From assembly GCF_002933775.1 (NCBI RefSeq), contig NZ_BEWV01000221.1:1-64000 (forward strand): DNA of 64,000 nt. The letters are read 5' to 3'. Position numbers and translations under genes: made by a program. The stretch is from Prevotella sp. MGM1. GTDB lineage: Bacteria; Bacteroidota; Bacteroidia; Bacteroidales; Bacteroidaceae. The notes beneath the pieces were generated by a model that saw only the letters and a program-made list of their open reading frames with translations, did not search any database and had not been told where the DNA came from. Shown in pieces: positions 42,995 through 52,985 of this stretch (its first letter is position 1; every line of letters begins with the position of its first letter).

Positions 42995-44941
42995 ATGAGT
43001 TATTTACGATTTGAGAAAGCTGTAATGACCAACTTGGAAGAGTCTCTACGTCGTGAATTGCTGAGAACCAATCAGTCGGGCGCTTATTCGTGTTCGACGT
43101 TGGCGGATTGTAATACACGCAAATATCATGGCCTGCTTGTCGTGCCCGTACCGGAGCTTGACGATGAGAACCATGTGCTGCTGTCTTCACTTGATGTCAC
43201 GGTAATTCAGCATGGGGCGGAGTTCAATCTCGGACTTCATAAGTATCAAGGAAATAATTACAGTCCGAAAGGTCACAAGTACATTCGTGAGTTTGACTGT
43301 GACAAAGTGCCTACAACCTTGTATCGTGTCGGTGGAGTGTTGTTGAGGAAAGAGGTTGTCTTCCAACATCATGAGGATCGTATATTGTTGCGTTATACCC
43401 TTGTTGACGCTCACTCGGCAACGACATTGCGTTTCAGGCCGTTCCTTGCGTTCCGGAGCGTAAGGCAGTTTACACATGAGAATTCTACTGCCAGCCGCGA
43501 GTATCATCTGATAGACAACGGTATCAAGACGTGCATGTATTGCGGATATCCTGATTTGTATATGCAGTTCAGCAAGAAGAATGAGTTTGTTTTCCAGCCA
43601 GACTGGTATCGTGGAGTGGAGTATCCCAAAGAGCAGGAACGCGGTTATGCCTCAAATGAGGACCTGTATGTGCCCGGATACTTCGAGATGCCGATAAAGA
43701 AAGGCGAGACTATTGTTTTTGCCGCGTCCACTTCGTCTATCCGTACGAGCGGATTGAAGAAGTTGTTTGATTACGAAGTTGAGAAACGGTCACCGCGTGA
43801 TAATTTCTTTCACTGTCTGGTGAATGCGGCTCACCAGTTCTATAATGAAAAAGGGAACGAGCGTTATTTCCTGTCCGGATACCCTTGGTTTAAGAGTCGG
43901 GCCAGAGATACGTTTGTCTCTTTGCCTGGACTGACGCTTGCGATTGACGAACAGGATAAATTCGAACTCGTGATGAAGACAGCGGAGAAGGCACTGCGTG
44001 AGTTTATGGAAGATAAACCGTTGACGGTGAATATCTATGAGATGGAGCAACCTGATGTATTGTTATGGGCTGTATGGGCTATTCAGCAGTATCGCAAAGC
44101 TGCCGGAGCTGAGAAATTCATCGCAATGTATGGCAAACTGCTTCAAGACATTATCAGGTATATAATAGAAGGAAAGCATCCTAATCTGCGTCTTGACGAT
44201 AATGGCCTGCTGTATAGCAACGGCCGTGACCGTGCTGTGACGTGGATGAACTCTACGGCAAACGGCCGTCCGGTTGTTCCTCGTACAGGATATATCGTCG
44301 AATTTAACGCTTTATGGTATAATGCTTTGAAGTTCTGTGCGGCAATAGCCGCTGAGGCAGGAAAGGAAGGTGCCGTAAAGTCGCTCGAAGAAAGGGCGGA
44401 GTTGTGTAAGACATCATTTGTCGATACATTCCTTAACGAATACGGATACCTTCTTGACTACGTGGATGGCAATATGATGGATTGGAGCGTGCGTCCGAAT
44501 ATGATATTCGCCGTGGCGTTCGATTATTCGCCGTTGAACCAGGACCAGAAGAAAAGCGTGCTTGATGTCTGCACACGTGAGTTGCTTACTCCGAAAGGTC
44601 TTCGCTCCTTGTCTCCTAAGAGTGGCGGGTATAACCCTATGTATGTAGGTGCGCAGACACAACGTGACTATGCTTACCATCAGGGTACGGCATGGCCGTG
44701 GCTTGGCGGCTTTTATATGGAAGCGTGTCTGAAACTTTATAAGCGCACGCGCTTGCGTTTCATTGAGCGTCAGATGGTCGGATATGAAGATGAGATGAAC
44801 TATCATGCCCTTGGCACCATATCTGAGTTGTTTGACGGTAATCCGCCGTTTCATGGCCGTGGAGGCATGTCTTTTGCCATGAATGTCGCCGAGATATTGC
44901 GTACATTGAAACTTCTTGAGAAATACACATACCAGAAATAA
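42995..44941 (+). CDS. Glycogen debranching enzyme (GDE N + C domains)
   Basis: Removes alpha-1,6 branches from glycogen. The 648-residue product has the archaeal/Bacteroidota-type layout: N-terminal GDE_N domain (about 15-235; LADCNTRKYHGLLV is the usual signature) and C-terminal (alpha/alpha)6 amylo-alpha-1,6-glucosidase domain (about 280-640) with YFLSGYPWFKSRARDTFVSL, MNSTANGRPVVPRTG and YHQGTAWPWLGG; acidic residues in the first and last of these are the expected catalytic ones. No signal peptide, so cytosolic. First gene of a three-gene operon with spacings of 15 and 31 bases. Confidence 0.93.
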   Translation: MSYLRFEKAVMTNLEESLRRELLRTNQSGAYSCSTLADCNTRKYHGLLVVPVPELDDENHVLLSSLDVTVIQHGAEFNLGLHKYQGNNYSPKGHKYIREFDCDKVPTTLYRVGGVLLRKEVVFQHHEDRILLRYTLVDAHSATTLRFRPFLAFRSVRQFTHENSTASREYHLIDNGIKTCMYCGYPDLYMQFSKKNEFVFQPDWYRGVEYPKEQERGYASNEDLYVPGYFEMPIKKGETIVFAASTSSIRTSGLKKLFDYEVEKRSPRDNFFHCLVNAAHQFYNEKGNERYFLSGYPWFKSRARDTFVSLPGLTLAIDEQDKFELVMKTAEKALREFMEDKPLTVNIYEMEQPDVLLWAVWAIQQYRKAAGAEKFIAMYGKLLQDIIRYIIEGKHPNLRLDDNGLLYSNGRDRAVTWMNSTANGRPVVPRTGYIVEFNALWYNALKFCAAIAAEAGKEGAVKSLEERAELCKTSFVDTFLNEYGYLLDYVDGNMMDWSVRPNMIFAVAFDYSPLNQDQKKSVLDVCTRELLTPKGLRSLSPKSGGYNPMYVGAQTQRDYAYHQGTAWPWLGGFYMEACLKLYKRTRLRFIERQMVGYEDEMNYHALGTISELFDGNPPFHGRGGMSFAMNVAEILRTLKLLEKYTYQK

Positions 44942-44956
44942 AGGGAGGATAAGACT

Positions 44957-46228
44957 ATGAAAGTATTAATGTTTGGTTGGGAATATCCCCCTCATGTATA
45001 CGGCGGACTCGCCACGGCCAATTACGGAATAACAGAAGGGCTGCATGCCCAGGGTGATATGGATATCACTTTGTGTCTGCCAAAGCCTTGGGGCGATGAA
45101 GACAGAAGTGCCGCCAATATTTTGGCGATGAACGCAGTGCCGATAGCCTGGCGTGATGTAGACTATGAATATGTAAGAAATCGTGTGGGGAATATAATGT
45201 CTCCGGAACTTTATTATAAGTTGCGTGACAATATTTATGCCGATTTCAACTATATGAACGTGAACGATCTCGGTTGCATGGAGTTTGCCGGCGGATATCC
45301 GTCAAATCTGCATGAAGAGATAAACAACTACTCGATAATAGCAGGTGTGGTTGCCCGTGCCGAGGATTTTGACATAATACATGCCCATGACTGGCTTACT
45401 TATCCTGCCGGTATACACGCTAAGCAGGTTAGCGGGAAACCCCTTTGTATCCATGTGCATGCAACAGACTTTGATAGAAGCCGCGGGCAGGTTAACCCCA
45501 CTGTTTATTCGATAGAAAAGAACGGTATGGATTGGGCCGATTGCATAATGTGTGTGAGTGAGCTTACACGCCAGACAGTCATCAATCAGTATCATCAGGA
45601 TCCGCGTAAATGCTTCACGGTTCATAATGCTGTTTATCCGTTGAAACAGGAATATGCGGATATTCCGCGTCCGGATCATACCAATAAGGACAAGGTTGTC
45701 ACTTTCCTTGGTAGGATTACCATGCAGAAAGGTCCGGAGTACTTCGTGGAGGCGGCCAATATGGTGCTCCACCGCACACGAAACGTTCGTTTCTGTATGG
45801 CCGGCTCGGGCGATATGATGAACGCCATGATTCATCTTGCTGCCGAACGCGGTATCGCCGACCGTTTCCATTTCCCGGGATTTATGCGCGGCAAGCAGGT
45901 ATACGAATGCCTGAAAGACTCGGATGTATATGTGATGCCGTCTGTAAGTGAGCCTTTCGGCATATCGCCCCTTGAAGCGATGCAGTGCGGTACACCCTCT
46001 ATCATATCTAAACAGAGCGGATGTGCCGAGATTCTTACCAACTGCATAAAGGTTGATTATTGGGACATACATGCCCTTGCCGATGCCATTTACTCTATCT
46101 GTGCCAACGACAGCCTCTTCAAATACTTGAAAGAAGAGGGTAAGCGTGAGGTTGACCAGATAACATGGGAGAAAGTAGGCCTGTGGATACGTGAGCTGTA
46201 TGAGCGCACATTGGGAACCAGACAATGA
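44957..46228 (+). CDS. Glycogen-synthase-like GT-B glycosyltransferase
   Basis: The 423-residue product has a GT-B fold. The N-terminus MKVLMFGWEYPPHVYGGLA is the acceptor-side glycine loop of GT4/GT5 enzymes; DIIHAHDWLTYPAG is typical of starch/glycogen synthases; the C-terminal half has FLGRITMQKGPEYF and SVSEPFGISPLEAMQCGTP, the E-x7-E nucleotide-sugar motif. Between a debranching enzyme and a GH57 gene, elongation of alpha-1,4-glucan from UDP- or ADP-glucose is the likely job. Cytosolic. Confidence 0.88.
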   Translation: MKVLMFGWEYPPHVYGGLATANYGITEGLHAQGDMDITLCLPKPWGDEDRSAANILAMNAVPIAWRDVDYEYVRNRVGNIMSPELYYKLRDNIYADFNYMNVNDLGCMEFAGGYPSNLHEEINNYSIIAGVVARAEDFDIIHAHDWLTYPAGIHAKQVSGKPLCIHVHATDFDRSRGQVNPTVYSIEKNGMDWADCIMCVSELTRQTVINQYHQDPRKCFTVHNAVYPLKQEYADIPRPDHTNKDKVVTFLGRITMQKGPEYFVEAANMVLHRTRNVRFCMAGSGDMMNAMIHLAAERGIADRFHFPGFMRGKQVYECLKDSDVYVMPSVSEPFGISPLEAMQCGTPSIISKQSGCAEILTNCIKVDYWDIHALADAIYSICANDSLFKYLKEEGKREVDQITWEKVGLWIRELYERTLGTRQ

Positions 46229-46259
46229 AATAACGATAAACAGAAATACAGAAACAATT

Positions 46260-47636
46260 ATGAAAACAATATGTCTATACTTTGAGATACATCAGATAAT
46301 CCATCTCAAAAGGTACCGTTTCTTTGACATAGGTACGGACCATTACTACTATGACGATTATGAGAACGAGCGTAGCATAAGTGATATTGCGGAGCGTTCT
46401 TATATGCCGGCATTGAATACTCTTCTTCAAATGATAAAGGAGAACGACCGGTATTTCAAGGTTGCCTTTTCTCTTTCGGGTGTCGGTATAGAGCAGTTGG
46501 AGATGCATGCGCCGCAGGTTCTCGATAAGTTGCAGGAGCTTAACGATACCGGATGTGTGGAGTTTCTTGCCGAGCCGTATTCCCACGGACTGTCATCATT
46601 GGCGAATGAGGAGACATTTGTTGCCGACGTGAAAAAGCAATGTGGGAAAATAGAAGAGTATTTCGGGAAGAAACCGACCGTACTTCGCAACTCATCGCTC
46701 ATATATAGCGATGATATAGGCGGGCAGGTGGCGGCCATGGGTTTCACGGGAATGCTCACCGAGGGTGCCAAGCACGTGCTCGGTTGGAAGTCATCGCACT
46801 ATGTATATAACTGCAACATAGCCCCGAGCCTTAAACTTTTGCTCCGCGATGTAGAGTTGAGCGATGATATTTCTTTGCGGTTCAGCAATACCGATTGGCC
46901 CGGTTATCCGTTGTTTGCCGATACATACGTTAACCGTATAGCCTCTTTGCCGCAGGAGGAGCAGGTGATAAACATCTTCATGGAACTCTCGGCACTCGGT
47001 ATCGCCCAGCCGCTTTCATCCAATATACTTGAATTCCTGCGTGCCATTCCTGGATGTGCGCGTGAGAAAGGCATCACGTTCTCCACTCCTACGGAAATTT
47101 GCAAGATGACGAAGAGTGTAGGGAATTTGGATGTTCCCGATACATTGTCATGGGTAGACGAGGAGCGTGATGTCAGTTGCTGGCTGGGAAATGCCATGCA
47201 GCGTGAGGCGTTCAACAAGTTGTACAGCATCGCCGATCGTGTACGCATCGCCCGGGATCCTCGTGTAAATCAGGATTGGGACTACTTGCAGGCAAGCAAT
47301 AACTTCCGTTTCATGACTACAAAGCCGTCTAACGTGGGGCTCGACCGTGGCATATACAGCGATCCCTTCGATGCTTTCACCAACTATATGAACATCCTTG
47401 GCGACTTCATCAACCGCGTGAACAGTCTCTATCCGGAGGAGATAGATAATGAAGAACTTAACAGTCTGCTCACGACAATCAAGAACCAGGGCGATGAGAT
47501 TGAGATGAAAGATAAGGAAATCAGCCGTTTGAAGACAAAGTTAGCCAAGATGGAAGCGGCCGAGATAAAGGTAAAGTCAGAAAAGAAAGCAACTGTCAGG
47601 AAAGCCGCAGCCAAGAAACCGGCGGTAAAAAAGTAA
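46260..47636 (+). CDS. GH57 alpha-amylase-like glycosidase
   Basis: GH57 enzymes are retaining alpha-glucan hydrolases or 4-alpha-glucanotransferases. The 458-residue product begins MKTICLYFEIHQIIHL with the first conserved motif; VEFLAEPYSHGLSSL, LRNSSLIYSDDIGG and GMLTEGAKHVLGW are the following motifs, and NIFMELSALG is another. A longer start at 46191 would overlap the preceding gene, but 46260 gives the conserved N-terminus. The last 60 residues form a coiled-coil and then a Lys/Ala-rich tail (KKATVRKAAAKKPAVKK) that is not catalytic and might bind nucleic acid or glucan. No signal peptide. Last gene of the glycogen operon. Confidence 0.9.
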   Translation: MKTICLYFEIHQIIHLKRYRFFDIGTDHYYYDDYENERSISDIAERSYMPALNTLLQMIKENDRYFKVAFSLSGVGIEQLEMHAPQVLDKLQELNDTGCVEFLAEPYSHGLSSLANEETFVADVKKQCGKIEEYFGKKPTVLRNSSLIYSDDIGGQVAAMGFTGMLTEGAKHVLGWKSSHYVYNCNIAPSLKLLLRDVELSDDISLRFSNTDWPGYPLFADTYVNRIASLPQEEQVINIFMELSALGIAQPLSSNILEFLRAIPGCAREKGITFSTPTEICKMTKSVGNLDVPDTLSWVDEERDVSCWLGNAMQREAFNKLYSIADRVRIARDPRVNQDWDYLQASNNFRFMTTKPSNVGLDRGIYSDPFDAFTNYMNILGDFINRVNSLYPEEIDNEELNSLLTTIKNQGDEIEMKDKEISRLKTKLAKMEAAEIKVKSEKKATVRKAAAKKPAVKK

Positions 47637-47700
47637 GCAATTAAGGCAGAAGATACGACGAAGTGAAAAACATCGGTAGGATGTTCTAATTTGATTACAT

Positions 47701-47737
47701 AAATAAAAAGGAGCGGTATTGCCGCTCCTTTTTATTT
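47701..47737 (+). terminator. Intrinsic terminator of the glycogen operon
   Basis: Perfect 16-base arms at 47701-47716 and 47722-47737, with GGAGCGG at the core and an A/T-rich outer stem giving a T tail, 65 bases after the GH57 stop. Confidence 0.92.
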
Positions 47738-47912
47738 ATAGCCATAGTTGAATTTTTTAATTTGAAACTCCTTCTTATATCACCAGCCATAGCCGTACAT
47801 TTTAATTGTGAAATACAGAGAGGGATAAAAGCGGCATGCCTGTCGTGATTTTACACTTTCGGCCGAGTGATGTTTGTTAATGTAGGTGGTACCGGGTAGG
47901 TGTGTATAAAAC

Positions 47913-47957
47913 TTAAATCACCGATATGCTCCATACAGAGTCATATCGGTGATTTAA
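47913..47957 (-). terminator. Intrinsic terminator of the GH3 gene
   Basis: Perfect 16-base arms at 47913-47928 and 47942-47957 (TTAAATCACCGATATG and complement) around a 13-base loop lie 49 bases past the GH3 stop. The stretch 47738-47912 holds nothing recognised. Confidence 0.85.
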
Positions 47958-48005
47958 ACATTCGTGCTTATTTCCGGCTGACATGTCCTGATAATGGGTG
48001 CCGCC

Positions 48006-50648
48006 TTATTTGATTTTCACGATGATAGTATTTAATTTGTCATCGGCACTTGAATTTCCTACCATCAGTTCGTACTTGCCCGGTACAACCCGCATGGTGT
48101 TCGTCGCGGCGTCCCAGCCTTCGAAACTCTCTCTCGGCAGGTCGATGACGGCCGTTTGCTTCTCGCCGGCTTTCAGTCCTATGCGCTTGTATGCCCGCAG
48201 GGTCTTTATAGGACCTTCTGTGTCGGCCGTGTTGCGCATGTATACCTGCACCACCTCCTCGCCGTCACGGTCTCCGGTGTTTTTGATTTCCACCGTCAGT
48301 TTGCCTTTTCTGGCGTTGTACGACGGTTTGCCTGCCTCGAACGTGGTGTAGCTCAGTCCGTGTCCGAACGGGAACAGGGGCTCGCCTTTGAAGTACCTGT
48401 ATGTGCGTCCGGCCATTCGGTAGTCCTCGAAATCAGGCAGTTGGTCGGTGCTCTTGTAGAAGGTCACCGGCAGCTTGCCGCTCGGGTTATAATCGCCGAA
48501 GATAATGTCGGCCACAGCCTCTCCGCCGCGCTCTCCTCCGTACCAGGCCTGTATTATGGCGTCGCAGTGCTCGCTTTCAGGTACAAGTGCCATGGCACTG
48601 CCCGAGCAGTTGACGAATATAACCTTCTTTCCTGCCTCGTGAAGCATGGCGAGCATGTCGCGCTGCACCTGTGGCAGTTCGATGCTCGTGCGGTCGCCCC
48701 CTTTGAAGCCCGGTTCGTCAACCCTCATTTCCTCCCCTTCGAGGCGTGGAGATATTCCGCCTACGAAAATCACCGTTCCTGCGTCACCTATCTCGGCAAG
48801 TAGTTTCTCACGTGTGGGGTTGCTCTTGCTCGCAATGTCGAATTGCAGTGTAGCCATGTCGTACCTCTGCGTGTAATCAAGTTTGATGTCATAGCGTTTT
48901 CCTGCCACGATGTCAATCTCGGTAGTCTTGTATCCGAGTTTGTCGCTTCGCTTCTCCACGTCTATGATAGTGTCTCCGTTCACCGTCAGCACGCCTCTGT
49001 CGTCGCATTGCAGGGTGATTTGCAGTTTCTCGTTTTCCGTGGCGGTGTATGTGCCCTCATATCTGGCCGAGAAATTTTCCAGGTTCACTCCCGGTGCAAA
49101 CACCGTGTTTCCGCCGTTGCTCAGGTTTATTGGCTCTGTGAGATATGCCGTTGCCACCGGCTCACCCTTGTGGTCGGTGTTGTTCCGGTATGTCGCTTTC
49201 ATGCCCCGTTTTCCGTCGGGTGATGTGATGTTGCCGAAACGGCTTTCGTGCACCTCGCCTCGTGTCAGGCCGCATCCCCTTATATATTTTACGTTGCCGG
49301 CCTTGTTTCTTATACCTTGCAGCACGGTTACCGTCTGTGTGGGAAATCCGCTGTAATTGCCCCACATCATTACCGAGTCGGCGGCATTTGGTCCCATGAC
49401 TACGATAGAACTGTCTGTCGATGTGAAAGCGCCGTCACGCTCCTTTTTATTCTTCATGCCTCTGTTCTCAATCCCGGAGCCGTATTTGTTCAACGGCAGC
49501 GCTCCGTTCTTGTTCATCAGCAGCACGGTGCCTTTGCGTGCCATGTCGAGTGCCATTTGTTTGTGTTCCTTGCATGCTATCACGCTCGACGGGATTTTCG
49601 CCCATTCCACGGTTTCTTCCGGATCGAAGTCTCCAAGCACGATGCGTGCCATGAGCAGCCTTTTCAGGCTGCGGTCGATGTCCGCCTCGCTGATGTCTCC
49701 CCGTTCCACGGCCTCAGGCAGTTTGTTGTATTCCGCTCCGCACTCCACGTCGGTGCCCGCAAGCACGGCTTTTGCCGATGCCGATGCCGCGTCTTTCGAC
49801 ACTCCGTGGCGTCCGGGCTTGTAGAAGTCGCCGATAGCTCCGCAGTCGCTCGTGATAACCCCGTCAAATCCCCACTCTTCGCGCAGTATCTGCTGCTCGT
49901 ATCTGGCGCTTCCGCAACACGGCTCACCGTCTATCCGCTGGTAGGCGCACATCACTTCGGCCGCTTTTCCTTTCTGCACGAGAGCCTTGAAGGCTGGCAT
50001 GTACGTCTCCCACAGGTCGCGTGCCGGCAGGTTCTCGATGTTGAACGAGTGGCGGTTCCATTCCGGACCGCTGTGCACGGCGAAGTGCTTCGCGCACGCA
50101 AGCAGTTTGAGGTGTCGCGCGTCTTCCGGGCCTTGCAGTCCGCGTACCACGGCCAGGCCCATCTTTTCCGTCAGATACGGGTCTTCGCCGTATGTCTCTT
50201 GCCCGCGTCCCCACCTCGGGTCGCGGAATATGTTGATATTGGGCGTCCAGAAAGACAATCCCTGATATCTGTCTATTCTGCCGCGTTTTCTAGCCTCGTT
50301 GTTCTTGGCGCGTGCCTCGTCGCTCACCGCGGTGAACACCTTTTCGAGCAGCTCGTCGTCCCATGACGATGCCATGGCCATGGTGATGGGGAAGACGGTT
50401 GTGAAGCCGTTGCGCCCCACGCCGTGCAGCGCCTCGTTCCACCATTCGAACTGCGGGATGCCGAGTCTCGGTATTGCCGGCGAGCCGTTTCTCATCAGTT
50501 TGACCTTCTCTGTGAGTGTCAGTCGTCCTATAAGGTCGTCGGCCCGTTGTTCGGCAGTCAGATTGGTGTCCCGGTAGGGTAGTGTCTGCGCTACGGCGTG
50601 CATGGCGCATGTAGTCAGCAGCGCGGTGACAATATTCCGTATTTTCAT
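48006..50648 (-). CDS. GH3 beta-glycosidase with PA14 insert (xylosidase-like)
   Basis: An exo-acting retaining beta-glycosidase, probably periplasmic. The 880-residue product has a signal peptide to about residue 21, the GH3 N-terminal barrel with nucleophile Asp268 in GVITSDCGAIGDF, the (alpha/beta)6 sandwich interrupted by a PA14-like domain (about 470-600), and a C-terminal fibronectin-III-like domain (about 780-880). LLACAKHFAVHSGPE with the paired Lys-His and YDPYL-like GEDPYLTEKMG are as expected. The TSDC context resembles beta-xylosidase/arabinosidase members rather than glucosidases. It lies 15 bases after the pectate lyase gene and is likely co-transcribed with it, finishing oligosaccharides released from pectin side chains. 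Confidence 0.9.
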   Translation of the reverse strand: MKIRNIVTALLTTCAMHAVAQTLPYRDTNLTAEQRADDLIGRLTLTEKVKLMRNGSPAIPRLGIPQFEWWNEALHGVGRNGFTTVFPITMAMASSWDDELLEKVFTAVSDEARAKNNEARKRGRIDRYQGLSFWTPNINIFRDPRWGRGQETYGEDPYLTEKMGLAVVRGLQGPEDARHLKLLACAKHFAVHSGPEWNRHSFNIENLPARDLWETYMPAFKALVQKGKAAEVMCAYQRIDGEPCCGSARYEQQILREEWGFDGVITSDCGAIGDFYKPGRHGVSKDAASASAKAVLAGTDVECGAEYNKLPEAVERGDISEADIDRSLKRLLMARIVLGDFDPEETVEWAKIPSSVIACKEHKQMALDMARKGTVLLMNKNGALPLNKYGSGIENRGMKNKKERDGAFTSTDSSIVVMGPNAADSVMMWGNYSGFPTQTVTVLQGIRNKAGNVKYIRGCGLTRGEVHESRFGNITSPDGKRGMKATYRNNTDHKGEPVATAYLTEPINLSNGGNTVFAPGVNLENFSARYEGTYTATENEKLQITLQCDDRGVLTVNGDTIIDVEKRSDKLGYKTTEIDIVAGKRYDIKLDYTQRYDMATLQFDIASKSNPTREKLLAEIGDAGTVIFVGGISPRLEGEEMRVDEPGFKGGDRTSIELPQVQRDMLAMLHEAGKKVIFVNCSGSAMALVPESEHCDAIIQAWYGGERGGEAVADIIFGDYNPSGKLPVTFYKSTDQLPDFEDYRMAGRTYRYFKGEPLFPFGHGLSYTTFEAGKPSYNARKGKLTVEIKNTGDRDGEEVVQVYMRNTADTEGPIKTLRAYKRIGLKAGEKQTAVIDLPRESFEGWDAATNTMRVVPGKYELMVGNSSADDKLNTIIVKIK

Positions 50649-50663
50649 TCGTACTCCGGTATG

Positions 50664-52343
50664 TTATTTGATGACAACTTTTCTTTTATTGATGATATAT
50701 ATACCTTTTGGCAACGTCTCGATGTCCGTTCCCGCCATGCGTCCGTCGAGGGTGTATACTCTGTTGTCGTATACGGTGTCCGCGTCCTTTATCACGCTGT
50801 CTATTCCGGTTGATAAAGACCCGTCTTCGTTTATTACATATCCCATGATTGTTCCGCCGGCGTTCTGTGCTTCGGTGATGTCGGCCACGAGACTGTTTAG
50901 ATAGTTCTCAAGGTTTGTATATCCGTTGTCTGCAGTCTTTGCGCCGTCGGTCTTGTCGTTGGGGTTCAGGCCGTTTGCCGTTTCCCACTCATCAGGTATT
51001 CCGTCGCCGTCGCTATCCTTAGGCGCTTCGGTACCGTTGAGCACTGGCCATCCTCCGCAGTCGTCCTGGCTGTTGACAAATCCTTTCCCAAGTCCCGAGC
51101 CTGTGTATGTCGCCTTGCCGTTGCGGGCGTCGGCGGCCAGTGTATTGTCGTATGAGTCGCGGCTCTTGCTGCATCCCGCATAGTCGAGAACACGTCTGTA
51201 AGCGTCTTCGGCCGTGTGTGTCGTAACGGCGACGAAGTCTATGGGCGTGTTTATCCTCATCGTGTCCTTTGTCACCGGTGTGAAGGTGTTGTCGACCTTG
51301 CTGTTCGTGATCTGGTTGTATATGCCGTATGTCCAGTTGTCTTTCGTCACGTCGCTGTATTTGGGGTTCACGTTGCCGTCGACAAAGAATTTTCCCCACA
51401 CACGCCACATGATATCCCATTCGTTGGGGTTGTCGGTGTCGTGCTTGGTATACGATGATGTGCGTATGCCGATGTTGGCTATCCGTCGTTGTATGGTGGT
51501 GTTGCGGCTCTCCGTGCCGGGACCAGGCTTGTAGTAGTTGTTTACGATGTTCACGTTCATACCCTCGCCACCGTAGCATCCCTCGCCGGCCCAGTTGTAT
51601 ATCACGTTGTTGCGCATGTCCATGCGCTCGTCTGTCTGGGTGCCGGGGCGCGGTCCGAGGCGCGGAGTGCGTGACGTGTGGTGAATCATGAGGTTGTGGT
51701 GATATGAAGCCCCGCTTCCTCCCCAGTTGCCGCCGTATCCGTGGGCGCCTTTCGAGTGTCCGGAGTTCACCATGCTGTGCGACGCTATGCACCACTGCAC
51801 CGTGGTGTTGTGGCATCCGTAGAGCGACAGGCACTCATCCACGCTCCAACTCACCGAGCAGTGGTCTACGATAATGTTTTTCTTGTCCATTCCGCCGAGT
51901 CCGTCACCCTCGTGCTGGTCTACGTGGCGGTTACCTACACGGAAGCGGAGATAGCGGATGATGACGTTGTCGGCACTGATCTGAAACGGATAGTCGGCGA
52001 TGCAGATGCCGTCGCCCGGTGCCGTCTGTCCGGCTATGGTCACATCGCCGCGGTTCAGCTTGAGCTGTGATTTGAGATATATCGTTCCCGACACGTCGAA
52101 TACAATCGTGCGCTTTCCGCTTCTGCCGCATGCCCAACGGAACGAGCCTTCCTGGCCTGTGTCTTCGAGCGTGGTCACGTGATACACAGTGCCTCCACGG
52201 CCGCCCGTGGTGTAGCGTCCGAAACCCTCTGCTCCGGGGAAAGCCGGCAGTTTCTCCTTTGTGTCGGCCGCTCCGGCCGGCATTGCCGCCGTTGTGAGCA
52301 TGAGTGACATTACACCCATGATGATGCTTTTATCTATTCTCAT
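50664..52343 (-). CDS. PL1 family pectate lyase, secreted, type IX-like tail
   Basis: Cuts polygalacturonate by beta-elimination using calcium and an arginine base. The 559-residue product has a signal peptide (about 1-25), then a right-handed beta-helix: FPGAEGFGRYTTGGRGG, VTIAGQTAPGDGI, IIRYLRFRVG, VDHCSVSWSVDE and HHTSRTPRLGPRPG, where the last Arg residues are catalytic in PL1. After about 455 comes a calcium-binding DSDGDGIPDEWE segment followed by a linker and a C-terminal tail DNRVYTLDGRMAG to GIYIINKRKVVIK like type IX cargo. Repeat copy D lies upstream. The promoter was not clear. Confidence 0.93.
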   Translation of the reverse strand: MRIDKSIIMGVMSLMLTTAAMPAGAADTKEKLPAFPGAEGFGRYTTGGRGGTVYHVTTLEDTGQEGSFRWACGRSGKRTIVFDVSGTIYLKSQLKLNRGDVTIAGQTAPGDGICIADYPFQISADNVIIRYLRFRVGNRHVDQHEGDGLGGMDKKNIIVDHCSVSWSVDECLSLYGCHNTTVQWCIASHSMVNSGHSKGAHGYGGNWGGSGASYHHNLMIHHTSRTPRLGPRPGTQTDERMDMRNNVIYNWAGEGCYGGEGMNVNIVNNYYKPGPGTESRNTTIQRRIANIGIRTSSYTKHDTDNPNEWDIMWRVWGKFFVDGNVNPKYSDVTKDNWTYGIYNQITNSKVDNTFTPVTKDTMRINTPIDFVAVTTHTAEDAYRRVLDYAGCSKSRDSYDNTLAADARNGKATYTGSGLGKGFVNSQDDCGGWPVLNGTEAPKDSDGDGIPDEWETANGLNPNDKTDGAKTADNGYTNLENYLNSLVADITEAQNAGGTIMGYVINEDGSLSTGIDSVIKDADTVYDNRVYTLDGRMAGTDIETLPKGIYIINKRKVVIK

Positions 52344-52482
52344 GATTTTAAGTAAATAGGTTAGATTGATATTATCATTAATTGTTGTAAAGGTAATAAA
52401 AAATATTGGAAGGGCGGTTGCCGTGCGGCCATTATTTGAATATTTTTAATACAATGATTGTCAGAGTCGTAGCAGGTGCTCG

Positions 52483-52876
52483 GAATAATTTTTACAAAAT
52501 GCTGTTTAAAACTCGCTCGTTTTAAAATATAAATATGCCGGTCGCAAATACGCAAGTTTTAATGCGTTTTATGTAACATATTGTGTATCAATGTTATATG
52601 CTTATTGGCGCACGATACTGGCGATATATGCTTTTCTGTTTCTTGCAATAAGGCTCTCGTTAGGTTGCATTTAGCGTCTCGTTGGAAGACAACGGGATAC
52701 TCGTTGTCTTCCAACGAGACGCTAAATGCAACCTAACGGGATGCCCGTTGCAAAAAAAATAGAAAATGATGGCACATCCGTGAACATTCTATCGCGATGT
52801 GTATGGCCGTCTGTATCGTGTTGTTTTTCTATTTCGCGAAAAAAGAAAGTGTTAAATTTGTGACTTTTTTATTACG
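52483..52876 (-). repeat. Dispersed palindromic element, copy D (about 390 bp)
   Basis: Read on the minus strand, the left box (52876 down to about 52790) has AAAAAAGTCACAAATTTAACAC, then TTCGCGAAATAGAAA and CACGATACAGAC, matching copies A-C. The centre is the strongest palindrome of the family: perfect 37-base arms at 52658-52694 and 52702-52738 with a 7-base loop, containing CAACGAGACGCTAAATGCAA, with an imperfect outer stem GCAACGGGCATCCCGTT. The right box (about 52545-52483) has TTAAAACGAGCGAGTTTTAA and CATTTTGTAAAAATTA, close to copy A. It lies between the glycan-binding lipoprotein gene and the pectate lyase gene. The rest of 52344-52985 holds no gene. Confidence 0.8.
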
Positions 52877-52919
52877 AAACCAACATGGTACAGAGTGGCA
52901 AGGCACTTTTCATTCGGAT

Positions 52920-52962
52920 AAAAAAAGAGGAGGGAGCCGGCTTGCATGGCGGTTCCCTCCTC
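52920..52962 (-). terminator. Intrinsic terminator of the susCD operon
   Basis: Arms at 52927-52939 and 52950-52962 (GAGGAGGGAGCCG and near-complement, one G-T wobble); on the minus strand the hairpin is followed by a T-run at 52926-52920. It lies 24 bases past the lipoprotein stop. Confidence 0.88.
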
Positions 52963-52985
52963 ATTGTCATTGTTTGTAATTATGC

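Noticed and set aside
46191-46260. Longer start for the GH57 gene
   Set aside because: It would overlap the preceding gene by 38 bases and add residues not found in the family; the ATG at 46260 gives the conserved N-terminus.
49248-50366. Plus-strand open frame (372 codons) inside the GH3 gene
   Set aside because: Shadow frame caused by codon bias; no start context or family features.
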